From: F1-60-MAGs149 sp037133755
Lineage (GTDB): Bacteria; Actinomycetota; Thermoleophilia; Gaiellales; F1-60-MAGs149
Length of the DNA: 5,278 nt
Direction: 5' to 3'
Assembly (NCBI GenBank): GCA_037133755.1
Contig: JBAXNN010000032.1
Location: 1-5,278, forward strand
Below, in pieces: positions 1 through 5,278 of the stretch. The notes under the pieces were generated by a model that was not told the origin of the DNA, ran no database searches, and saw only the letters and a program-made list of their open reading frames with translations. Each line of letters starts with the position of its first letter. Positions within the stretch are counted from its first letter, which is position 1. The position numbers and the translations under genes were made by a program.

Positions 1-1031
1 TCGAAGAAGCGCTCGTCGCGGTTGGCCGAGGTGAACCACAGGACGACCTTGTCGCCCTCCTTGATCTGCTGGCCGTGCAGCTCGACGTCCTGCGTCGCGG
101 TGCGACGGAAGTGGTGGACCGCGGTCGCCCAGCGGATGATCTCCTCGGCCGCAGAGCCACACAGCTCGGGGTTGGCGACGAGACGATCGATCTGGTCGCG
201 GTTCTGCAAGAGCGCCGAGATCCCGTGCGACATCGTGTGCCGGGTCGTCTCGTTACCGGCGGTGATCAGCAGCAGGAAGAAGAGCTTGAACTCGTGCTCC
301 GACAGCATGTCGCCGTCGAGCTCCGAGTTGATCAGGATCGTCACGACGTCCTCGCCCGGCTGACCGCGCTTGAGCTCGGCGAGACCGAGCGCGTAGTCGA
401 ACATCTCGAGCGCGGCCGGGCTCGAGAACGGCAGGTGCGCGTACTGCGAGAGGTCGGACTGGTCCTTGACGAGGTCGCCGACGAACTCGGGCTCGGTGTT
501 GCCGAGCAGGCGATCGCCGAGGTTCACGAGTGTGTGGCGATCCTCGAGCGGCGTGCCCATGATGTCGGACAGGATCTGCATGGGCAGCTCGATCGAAACG
601 CGCTCCGTGAAGTCGAACTCGCGCTCCGGCATCGTCTCGACGAGGATCGAACGGATCAGGGCACGGATGCGATCCTCGTAGACCTTGATGGCCTTCGGTG
701 TGAAGCCGCGGTTGACGAGCGCACGCAGGCGCGTGTGGCGCGGCGGATCCATGTCGAGCAGCGACATGCGCGCCTCGACCTGCTCGGGCGTGAGGTCATC
801 GAGGCTGGTACCGCCGACGCCGGCGGAGAACACGAGCGGCTGCTTCTGCAGCGCGAGGATGTCCTCGTAGCGGGTGACAGACCAGAAGCCGCGCCCGCCG
901 GCCTCCTCGTTCCAGAAGCAGGGTGCGTCGTCGCGCAGCCGCTTGAACCAGTCGTGCGGCGTGCGATCGACGAACGTCTCGAGATCGGTGAGATCGATGT
1001 CTGCGAGCGAGGTGGGGGGTGCGATCGCCAT
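1..1031 (-). CDS. Cytochrome P450, CYP125/124/142-like (C-terminus cut by window edge)
   Basis: A haem-thiolate monooxygenase, soluble in the cytoplasm, that would insert one oxygen atom into a lipophilic substrate using electrons from a ferredoxin. The visible 343 residues cover the first four fifths of a roughly 420-residue bacterial P450. Seen: helix C DPPRHTRLR with haem-propionate contacts H99 and R103; the following NRGFTP; the I-helix oxygen-activation motif AGNETTRH at 258-265; and the K-helix ExxR (E297-R300) followed by HHFRRTA and the conserved ANRDE segment. The haem-cysteine loop lies beyond the left edge, so intactness cannot be judged. The motif style (AGNETTR, FRRTA) is that of CYP125/CYP124/CYP142, which oxidise steroid side chains and methyl-branched lipids; the substrate here is inference. 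ATG at 1031 is the only sensible start. No Shine-Dalgarno precedes it, and the exporter gene ends 36 bases upstream, so it is probably the last visible gene of the tetR-exporter operon. It is clearly paralogous to the P450 at 3412-4662. Confidence 0.95.
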   Translation of the reverse strand, partial: MAIAPPTSLADIDLTDLETFVDRTPHDWFKRLRDDAPCFWNEEAGGRGFWSVTRYEDILALQKQPLVFSAGVGGTSLDDLTPEQVEARMSLLDMDPPRHTRLRALVNRGFTPKAIKVYEDRIRALIRSILVETMPEREFDFTERVSIELPMQILSDIMGTPLEDRHTLVNLGDRLLGNTEPEFVGDLVKDQSDLSQYAHLPFSSPAALEMFDYALGLAELKRGQPGEDVVTILINSELDGDMLSEHEFKLFFLLLITAGNETTRHTMSHGISALLQNRDQIDRLVANPELCGSAAEEIIRWATAVHHFRRTATQDVELHGQQIKEGDKVVLWFTSANRDERFF

Positions 1032-1067
1032 GGGGAAACGGTACCGCCAATCACGCGGGCGCGGGGG

Positions 1068-2657
1068 TCATTCCTCGCGCTTCGATTTCGGCAGCAGCAT
1101 GCTCGAGCCGAGGCCGACGAGGATGAACAGCGCGGCCGCGAAGCCGGTGTAGCGCGTGGCGTCCGAGAATGCCTGCTCGAGCGGCTGTGCCATCGCCGCG
1201 CCGTCGGGCGCAGCCACGATCTGGGGCAGCGCCGTTCCGGCCGAGCGCTCCATCTGCGTTGCCATGGCCGCCGCCTTGGCGGGCGCCATGCCCGTGTTCT
1301 GCAGGTTCTGGTTGGACTGGTTGTAGACGACGGAGGCGAGGATCACGCCGAGCAGGGCAACGCCGAGTGCCGAGCCGATCTGGCGCGACGTCGACTGGAT
1401 GCCCGAGGCCTGCCCCGATGCGGCGACTGGGACCTCGGCGAGGATCACGCCCGTCAGCTGCGCGGTGGCGAAGCCGATGCCGAGGCCGTAGACGAACAGC
1501 GTGGGGATGAGGTGCCACGCGGGAATGCCCGGTGCGACGACGAGTGCGAATGCCGCGAGGCCGATCGCCTCGAGGGCCATGCCGAGCTGCACGACGCCGC
1601 GGCCGCCGAGTTTCTTGGAGATCGGCGCCGCCATGCCGGCCGTCACGAACGCGCCCACGGCCAGGCAGGCGATCACGAGCCCGGACTGCGTCGCCGAGAG
1701 GCCGAGCACGTTCTGCAGGTAGAGCGGGATCGCGAAGAGCAGGCCGAACTCGCCGAGGCTCACGAGCAGCGCCGTGATGTTGCCGAAGCCGAACGAGCGC
1801 AGGCGGAACAGCTCGAGGTCCACAAAGCGCGCGCGGCCGGCACGCTGGCGACTGCGGGCGTTCAGCAGGAATACCGCAACGCAGATGATCGAGAGCGCGA
1901 AGGCGAAGGGAATCACGGAGACCGAGGAACTCGGCCAGTCCCAGCCGAACGGCGAGAACGTGTCGACCGGCGACCACCAGCCGTACGTACGACCCTCGAT
2001 CAGTGCGAAGACAAGCGCGGCAAGCCCAAGCCCGATGCTGATCGCTCCCACGGCGTCACCCGTCGGGCGTGCGTTGGCATCGCGCGACTCGCGCACGTAC
2101 TTGAGTGACAGCACAATCAGGACCGCGGCGATCGGGATGTTGATCAGGAAGATCCAACGCCAGCCGAAGCTCGTGGTGATCCACCCGCCGAGAATCGGTC
2201 CGAGTGCGGCCATGCCGCCGATCGTGCCGCCCCAGACGCCAAATGCTGCGGCACGCTCCTTGCCCTGAAACGTCGAGTTGACGATCGACAGCGTCGAGGG
2301 CAGCACCAGTGCACCACCCACGCCCTGCAGGAGGCGCGCGAGGATCAACAGCTCGCCACTGCCCGCGATGCCGGCGAGGACACTCGAACCGGCAAAGATG
2401 GCAAGGCCCGCGATGTAGACGAGGCGACGACCGCGCATGTCGGCGAAGCGACCGGTGGCGATCAGCAGCGCAGCGAACACGAGGCTGTAAATCGAGTTGA
2501 CCCACTCGGCGCCCGACAGGCCGAGCTTGAGATCCCTGATGATCGTGGGCAGTGCGACGTTGACGATCGTCGAGTCGATGATGATCAGCGCGACGCCGGC
2601 GGCGACCACGCCGAGCGCGATCCAGCGCTTGGGATCGGGGATTGCAGCGGCTTCCAT
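1068..2657 (-). CDS. MFS drug/metabolite exporter, DHA2 (EmrB/QacA) family, 14 TM
   Basis: A proton-driven inner-membrane antiporter of 529 residues, the usual DHA2 length. Seen: about 14 hydrophobic segments, beginning near residues 12, 50, 80, 103, 140, 168, 203, 248, 290, 326, 355, 382, 425 and 505. The DHA2 signature DSTIVNVALPTI is at 28-39. The loop 2-3 motif A form GRFADMRGRR is at 69-78. RLLQGVGGALVLP at 108-120 is the motif B region, and GPILGGWI at 153-160 with GWRWIFLINIP is the motif C region. A polar outer loop spans about 445-500 between the last two helices, and an aromatic-rich loop about 222-247. ATG at 2657 is chosen because residues before it in the same open frame are Arg/Ser-rich and unlike a transporter. 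No Shine-Dalgarno is evident. The gene starts 28 bases after tetR ends and sits 36 bases before a P450, so it probably exports the inducer or the P450 product. Specificity cannot be read from sequence. Confidence 0.95.
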   Translation of the reverse strand: MEAAAIPDPKRWIALGVVAAGVALIIIDSTIVNVALPTIIRDLKLGLSGAEWVNSIYSLVFAALLIATGRFADMRGRRLVYIAGLAIFAGSSVLAGIAGSGELLILARLLQGVGGALVLPSTLSIVNSTFQGKERAAAFGVWGGTIGGMAALGPILGGWITTSFGWRWIFLINIPIAAVLIVLSLKYVRESRDANARPTGDAVGAISIGLGLAALVFALIEGRTYGWWSPVDTFSPFGWDWPSSSVSVIPFAFALSIICVAVFLLNARSRQRAGRARFVDLELFRLRSFGFGNITALLVSLGEFGLLFAIPLYLQNVLGLSATQSGLVIACLAVGAFVTAGMAAPISKKLGGRGVVQLGMALEAIGLAAFALVVAPGIPAWHLIPTLFVYGLGIGFATAQLTGVILAEVPVAASGQASGIQSTSRQIGSALGVALLGVILASVVYNQSNQNLQNTGMAPAKAAAMATQMERSAGTALPQIVAAPDGAAMAQPLEQAFSDATRYTGFAAALFILVGLGSSMLLPKSKREE

Positions 2658-2685
2658 AGTGAGAAGGATGCCGCGCCCGGCGGCG

Positions 2686-3276
2686 TTAGCCCTTGAACAT
2701 GGACACGATGCCGTCGACGTACGCCTGCGGGCGGACATCGCCCGAGGTGAGACGCAGCGTGTAGTACCCGAGGACGACCTGGGCAAACAGCGCAGTGCCA
2801 GCGGCCTTCGTGTCGGTGCGCTTCGGCAGCTCTCCCGTCTTGACGGCGCGCGCTGCGAGGCCCGCGAAGAGGCCACGGATCGCAGCAAAGCGCTGCTTGA
2901 CGACCTTGCCGACCTGCGGATCACGAGCGGCCTCACCCCAGACGTCGAAGGCGATGCCGGCGGTTGGGCCCTTGGCGATCTTGTCGACGACGGTGACGAC
3001 CTGCAGCAGCGCGTCGTGAAAGCTCGGCGCCGGGTCGGCCGCGAGGATCGTTGTCAAGGCGGCCTCGGTCTGCGCAAGATTCGCCTCGGTGATCGCGTTG
3101 ACGATGTCGGCCTTCCCGGGGAAGTAGACGTAGATCGCACCGGCGGACACGCCGGCCTCTTCCTGCAGATCCATCATCGACGCGGCGTGAAAGCCGCGGC
3201 GCGAGAAGCACGTGCGGGCGGAGTCGAGAATGTGCTGGCGGCGGGCGGCGTAGGTCTCTTCACGAAGTCGGGGCAT
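2686..3276 (-). CDS. TetR/AcrR-family transcriptional regulator
   Basis: A 196-residue one-domain-pair regulator of normal TetR length. The N-terminal DNA-binding domain spans about residues 10-58: the helix ARRQHILDSARTCFSRRGFH is followed by the helix-turn-helix MMDLQEEAGVSAGAIYVYF at 34-52 and the typical GKADIV continuation. The rest is the variable helical ligand and dimer domain. ATG at 3276 is chosen because MPRLREETYAARRQ is a standard TetR start; the upstream open frame is antisense to the divergent P450. There is no clear Shine-Dalgarno. It is the first gene of the minus-strand operon with the exporter and a P450, and is divergent from a second P450 across 135 bases. Inference: it represses both directions by binding the related palindromic sites at 3287-3296 and 3380-3391, and is released by a small lipophilic ligand. 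The ligand is unknown. Confidence 0.95.
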   Translation of the reverse strand: MPRLREETYAARRQHILDSARTCFSRRGFHAASMMDLQEEAGVSAGAIYVYFPGKADIVNAITEANLAQTEAALTTILAADPAPSFHDALLQVVTVVDKIAKGPTAGIAFDVWGEAARDPQVGKVVKQRFAAIRGLFAGLAARAVKTGELPKRTDTKAAGTALFAQVVLGYYTLRLTSGDVRPQAYVDGIVSMFKG

Positions 3277-3286
3277 AGCAGGAAGG

Positions 3287-3296
3287 TTACATCCAA
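3287..3296. promoter_or_regulatory. Candidate TetR operator, tetR side
   Basis: TTACATCCAA matches 8 of 10 bases of the core of the perfect palindrome at 3381-3390 (TTGGATCCAA). It lies 10 bases upstream of the tetR start codon and just at or after the predicted tetR start point, where binding would autorepress. It is a degenerate palindrome in itself. That TetR binds it is inference. Confidence 0.4.
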
Positions 3297-3303
3297 AACG
3301 AAC

Positions 3304-3332
3304 GTTATAAAAATATGCGATACAGATGTATT
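3304..3332 (-). promoter_or_regulatory. Possible tetR-operon promoter
   Basis: On the minus strand, TATAAC (3309-3304) is a fair -10 box. The best partner 17 bases upstream, AATACA (3332-3327), matches the -35 consensus at only 3 of 6 bases. Transcription would start near 3297, giving a leader of about 20 bases to the tetR ATG. The surrounding 3301-3320 stretch is strikingly AT-rich against the GC-rich background. The weak -35 leaves room for an alternative sigma factor or an activator. Confidence 0.4.
3320..3331. repeat. Short palindrome ATACA-GA-TGTAT in divergent promoter region
   Basis: Five-base inverted arms flank a two-base centre. The site overlaps the weak -35 of the predicted tetR promoter and lies upstream of the P450 promoter. 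It does not resemble the TTGGATCCAA-type sites, so it could be a site for a different regulator or chance in AT-rich DNA. Confidence 0.3.
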
Positions 3333-3354
3333 CGGCCTGGGCGGCGATCGGGGG

Positions 3355-3382
3355 TGGACATTCCCCGCCCATTTTGTATATT
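3355..3382 (+). promoter_or_regulatory. Promoter of the plus-strand P450
   Basis: TGGACA (3355-3360) matches the TTGACA -35 consensus at 5 of 6 bases. After a 16-base spacer, TATATT (3377-3382) matches TATAAT at 5 of 6. The predicted start point near 3389 gives a leader of about 22 bases ending in a strong ribosome binding site. A GGGCGG/CCGCCC inverted repeat (3339-3344 and 3365-3370) brackets the -35 box. Confidence 0.6.
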
Positions 3383-3391
3383 GGATCCAAT
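3380..3391. promoter_or_regulatory. Candidate operator: perfect 12-bp palindrome at the P450 start point
   Basis: ATTGGATCCAAT is a perfect inverted repeat. It overlaps the end of the -10 box and the predicted transcription start, the classic position for repression. A close relative lies 94 bp away at the tetR start point, making the adjacent TetR protein the obvious candidate ligand. Binding itself is inference. Confidence 0.55.
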
Positions 3392-3396
3392 TCTTC

Positions 3397-3405
3397 GGAG
3401 GGGAG
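3397..3405 (+). promoter_or_regulatory. Strong Shine-Dalgarno for the plus-strand P450
   Basis: GGAGGGGAG ends 6 bases before the ATG at 3412. It decides this start against the much longer open frame that begins at 2497. None of the other genes in the window has a comparable site. Confidence 0.8.
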
Positions 3406-3411
3406 AACGAC

Positions 3412-4662
3412 ATGGCAGCGCTTGAGACACCCAAGTTCGACCTGCTCGACCACCAGCTGTTCGCCGAGCGCGAGCCGTGGGACATCTTCGAGTACCTGCA
3501 GCGCGAGGCTCCCGTCTACCGCCACCCCGACGATGCCGACGGCTTCTGGTGCGTCACGAAGTACGACGACGTCCTCGACGTGCTCAAGCGCGCCAAGGTC
3601 TTCTCCTCGCAGGCCGGCGGCTCCGCGCGCATCGGCCACGTCGAGCCCGACGTGCTCGAGGCGCGACGCAACTTCATGGAGACCGACGCGCCGCTGCACA
3701 ACGAGTGGCGCAAGCCGTTCGCGCGCGACTTCACGCCCAAGTCGATCGCCCGCTACGAAGACCAGCTGCGCGTGATCGTGGACCAGGTCCTCGACGAGGC
3801 CTTCGAGAAGCAGGACATCTGCTTCGTCCATGACATTGCGGCGCTGATTCCCATCCGCGTGCTCGGCACGATCCTCGGTCTGCCGCCGGAGCAGTTCGAC
3901 CGCTTCATCGAGCTCGGCGATCGCATGATCATCGACTCGGACCCCGAGATCGCGATCCACGTGGCCGGCTCGCCCGAGGCCGAGGCCTTCAAGTACCTGC
4001 CGTTCGGGAGCGAGGCCGCGGCCGAGCTCTGTGCCATGGGCCGTCAGACGATCGACGCCCGCCGCGGCGCACCGCAAGAGGACGTGCTCTCGATCCTCGC
4101 CAACATGGAAATCGGTGGCCACCTGCTCGGCGACCGCGATCTCGACAACAACTTCGCGCTATTCGTCGTGGCCGGCAACGAGACGACGCGCCAGTCGATG
4201 GCGCTTGGCCTACTCGCGCTGTTCAACGACGATCGCGCGATGGCCGAGTTTTCCCAGCCGGGTGCCGCGACGGATCAGGCCGTCGACGAGCTGATCCGCA
4301 TCGCCTCACCGGTCTGGCACTTCCGCCGTACTGCCATCGAGGACACGGAGATCCGCGGCCAGGAGATCAAGGCCGGCGAGCGCGTCGTCATCTGGTTCGC
4401 CGCCGCGAATCGCGACGCCGAGGCCTTCGAGAATCCGCACGTGCTCGATTTCTCGCGCAAGAAGGATGAGCACCTTGCCTTCGGTCGTGGCGGCCCGCAC
4501 TACTGCATCGGCACGCACCTCGCGCGCCTCGAGATCCGCGTGCTGTACGAACAGCTCTTCCCACGCCTCAAGTCGATCGAGCAGACGGGCCCGGAGCGCC
4601 GACTCGTCTCGAACTTCACGAACGGCCTCAAGCACTTCCCGGTGCGCATCACCGCCAAGTAG
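3412..4662 (+). CDS. Cytochrome P450, CYP125/124/142-like (complete)
   Basis: A complete 416-residue soluble bacterial P450, of usual length and without a membrane anchor. Seen: helix C residues TDAPLHNEWR with H96 and R100 for the haem propionates, then FARDFTP; I-helix AGNETTRQ at 254-261, with E257 and T258 as the acid-alcohol pair; K-helix ExxR E293-R296; HFRRTA and the ANRDAEAF segment; haem loop FGRGGPHYCIG at 357-367 with axial ligand C365; and C-terminal NGLKHFPV, like the NGIKHW end of CYP125. All catalytic landmarks are present, so the enzyme should be active given redox partners, none of which are in the window. Family knowledge points to hydroxylation of steroid side chains or branched lipids; the actual substrate is not readable. 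It is divergent from tetR with an operator-like palindrome at its start point, and is a paralogue of the P450 at 1-1031. No clear terminator follows. Confidence 0.97.
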   Translation: MAALETPKFDLLDHQLFAEREPWDIFEYLQREAPVYRHPDDADGFWCVTKYDDVLDVLKRAKVFSSQAGGSARIGHVEPDVLEARRNFMETDAPLHNEWRKPFARDFTPKSIARYEDQLRVIVDQVLDEAFEKQDICFVHDIAALIPIRVLGTILGLPPEQFDRFIELGDRMIIDSDPEIAIHVAGSPEAEAFKYLPFGSEAAAELCAMGRQTIDARRGAPQEDVLSILANMEIGGHLLGDRDLDNNFALFVVAGNETTRQSMALGLLALFNDDRAMAEFSQPGAATDQAVDELIRIASPVWHFRRTAIEDTEIRGQEIKAGERVVIWFAAANRDAEAFENPHVLDFSRKKDEHLAFGRGGPHYCIGTHLARLEIRVLYEQLFPRLKSIEQTGPERRLVSNFTNGLKHFPVRITAK

Positions 4663-4702
4663 ACAGAGCGAGCGAGTGCCGGTGGACATCGTTCGCCATA
4701 CG

Positions 4703-4717
4703 CAAGTTACAACTTGT
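4703..4717. promoter_or_regulatory. Palindromic operator copy 1 upstream of the XRE gene
   Basis: CAAGTTACAACTTGT contains the perfect inverted repeat CAAGTT-AC-AACTTG (4703-4716). It overlaps the predicted -35 box. It matches copy 2 at 14 of 15 bases, at a distance of 32 bp. The expected ligand is the adjacent XRE-type protein; this is inference. Confidence 0.65.
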
Positions 4718-4733
4718 GATTTGTAAAAATAAT
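4706..4733 (+). promoter_or_regulatory. Predicted promoter of the mobile mystery A/B pair
   Basis: GTTACA (4706-4711) matches the -35 consensus at 4 of 6 bases. A 16-base spacer is followed by AATAAT (4728-4733), 5 of 6 against the -10 consensus. The start point would be near 4740, inside the second palindrome, with a leader of about 31 bases. The AT-rich block at 4700-4756 contrasts with the coding DNA on either side. Other -10 choices in this block are possible. Confidence 0.5.
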
Positions 4734-4752
4734 ACAAGTCACAACTTGTATT
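4731..4752. promoter_or_regulatory. Palindromic operator copy 2 upstream of the XRE gene
   Basis: AATACAAGT (4731-4739) and ACTTGTATT (4744-4752) are perfect 9-base inverted arms around CACA. The core CAAGTCACAACTTGT (4735-4749) differs from copy 1 at one base. The site covers the predicted start point. An extra half-site TTGTA (4721-4725) lies between the two copies and can pair with TACAA at 4733-4737. Confidence 0.7.
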
Positions 4753-4770
4753 TTGTGGTACGGTTGGCCC

Positions 4771-5220
4771 ATGACGACTCCCGTGCAGCAGCGTCGAATC
4801 CTCGACGGGCGCCTTTCCGCATGGCGCGCATTTCCCATGGAGACACCGCATAAGGGCTGGATCCACGCCGTTCGTCGAGCGCTGCTCATGCCGCGGAGCG
4901 AGCTCGCGCGTCGTCTCGGCGTATCGGATCAGGCAGTCGCACAGCTCGAGCGCTCCGAACTCGACGGGCGAATCCGCCTTGATTCCCTGCGTCGCGTTGC
5001 GGAGGCGATGGACTGCCGGTTGGTTTACGCGTTCGTCCCGACAGATTCGCTCGATGCGATCGTGGATCGCCGGGCGCAGATCGTGGCCGAACGTGATCTC
5101 GGTCGTGCGAGACACACCATGACGGTCGAGGATCAGGCAGTCGACGATGCGTCGGATGCGTTGCTCTTCGAGGAGATGGTGGCGAAGGCGAAGACGTCGT
5201 CGCTCCTGTGGCGAGACTAA
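4771..5220 (+). CDS. XRE-type HTH regulator, 'mobile mystery protein A' family
   Basis: A 149-residue cytoplasmic DNA-binding protein. Seen: an N-terminal RRILDGRLSAWR segment; GWIHAVRRALLM at 29-40, opening an XRE/Cro-like domain; the helix-turn-helix SELARRLGVSDQAVAQLERSE at about 43-63; and LRRVAEAMDCRLVYAFVP at 73-90. The last part is strongly characteristic of mobile mystery protein A, as are the later HTMTVEDQAV (115-124) and the C-terminal LLWRD. Length fits the family. ATG at 4771 is preferred over an in-frame TTG at 4753, because the latter lies at the edge of the operator and adds a non-conserved WYGWP stretch. No good Shine-Dalgarno is seen. Family knowledge: the A protein is the upstream partner of a Fic-domain B protein in mobilisation-related regions, which matches the next gene. 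Inference: it binds the twin palindromes and autoregulates the pair, and may neutralise the Fic partner. Confidence 0.88.
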   Translation: MTTPVQQRRILDGRLSAWRAFPMETPHKGWIHAVRRALLMPRSELARRLGVSDQAVAQLERSELDGRIRLDSLRRVAEAMDCRLVYAFVPTDSLDAIVDRRAQIVAERDLGRARHTMTVEDQAVDDASDALLFEEMVAKAKTSSLLWRD

Positions 5221-5224
5221 CCCG

Positions 5225-5278
5225 GTGAGCGAGCTTGTTGCCACCCGTGATGGGCAGACATCGCTCGACCCGGACGAT
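5225..5278 (+). CDS. Start of a Fic-domain 'mobile mystery protein B' gene (cut by window edge)
   Basis: Only the first 18 codons are visible. A GTG start lies 4 bases after the stop of the XRE gene, a spacing that suggests translational coupling. The peptide ends DGQTSLDPDD, which resembles the conserved G-x-T-x-LDPDE opening of mobile mystery protein B. Family members carry a Fic fold, which usually transfers AMP or another nucleotide moiety to a target protein. The Fic catalytic motif is outside the window, so the call rests on this short stretch and on the fixed A-then-B gene order of the family. Confidence 0.7.
   Translation, partial: MSELVATRDGQTSLDPDD

Noticed and set aside
75..2108. 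A 677-codon open frame on the plus strand, antisense to the left P450 and the exporter.
   Set aside because: Composition is dominated by Arg, Glu, Asp and Ala with no recognisable domain, and it runs across the junction of two well-supported genes on the other strand. It is a typical GC-rich antisense shadow.
3301..3306. The AACGTT palindrome, considered as a KstR-like (steroid regulon) operator half.
   Set aside because: The KstR-type site needs spaced AAC/GTT halves with flanking bases; here they abut and the flanks do not match.
2497..3411. An upstream extension of the plus-strand P450 to a 721-codon frame.
   Set aside because: The extension is antisense to the exporter start and tetR, carries no known domain, and a strong Shine-Dalgarno sets the start at 3412.
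3277..4122. An N-terminal extension of tetR to 478 codons.
   Set aside because: It is antisense to the P450 and crosses the divergent promoter region; MPRLREETYAARR at 3276 is a standard TetR start.
4668..4696. A possible terminator stem (GCGAGCG / CGTTCGC) after the plus-strand P450.
   Set aside because: The stem is 7 bp with one G-T pair, the loop is 15 bases, and no T-run follows. It is not convincing as an intrinsic terminator.
4753..4770. A TTG start for the XRE gene, six codons upstream of the ATG.
   Set aside because: It would begin at the edge of the second palindrome and adds non-conserved residues; ATG at 4771 fits the family start better.
4306..5244. A 312-codon minus-strand frame opposite the P450 end and the XRE gene.
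   Set aside because: It crosses the operator-rich gap and lies opposite two genes with clear family motifs; no domain of its own is visible.

Overview
This is a GC-rich, densely coded bacterial window. The sequence does not fix the taxon. The GC-rich codon use and two cytochromes P450 of the CYP125/CYP124/CYP142-like type suggest an actinobacterium (possibly Acidimicrobiia or Thermoleophilia), but a P450-rich proteobacterium is not excluded. There are six protein-coding genes, two of them cut by the window edges. I see no rRNA, tRNA, CRISPR array or insertion sequence.

Positions 1-3276 read on the minus strand as a likely three-gene operon. In order of transcription these are a TetR-family regulator (2686-3276), a 14-helix DHA2-type MFS exporter (1068-2657) and a cytochrome P450 (1-1031). 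The P450 is cut by the left edge before its haem-cysteine loop. The gaps are only 28 and 36 bases. The exporter and this P450 lie in the same reading frame, separated by one TGA stop and 12 sense codons.

A second, complete P450 (3412-4662) is transcribed divergently from the tetR gene. The 135-base AT-rich gap between them carries a good -35/-10 promoter and a strong ribosome binding site for the plus-strand P450, and a weaker promoter facing tetR. A perfect 12-base palindrome overlaps the predicted P450 start point. A near copy (8 of 10 bases) overlaps the predicted tetR start point. The simplest reading is a TetR repressor that controls both arms: two paralogous P450s and an efflux pump. 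The likely role is oxidation and export of a lipophilic, perhaps steroid- or terpenoid-like, compound. The substrate is inference, and no ferredoxin or reductase is encoded here.

From 4663 to the right edge lies an unrelated module: an XRE-type regulator recognisable as 'mobile mystery protein A' (4771-5220), followed 4 bases later by the first 18 codons of a gene whose start matches 'mobile mystery protein B', a Fic-domain protein. Its AT-rich promoter carries two near-identical palindromic sites 32 bp apart, about three helical turns. This is the layout expected of an autoregulated toxin-antitoxin-like pair on a mobile segment. It is the most interesting part of the window.
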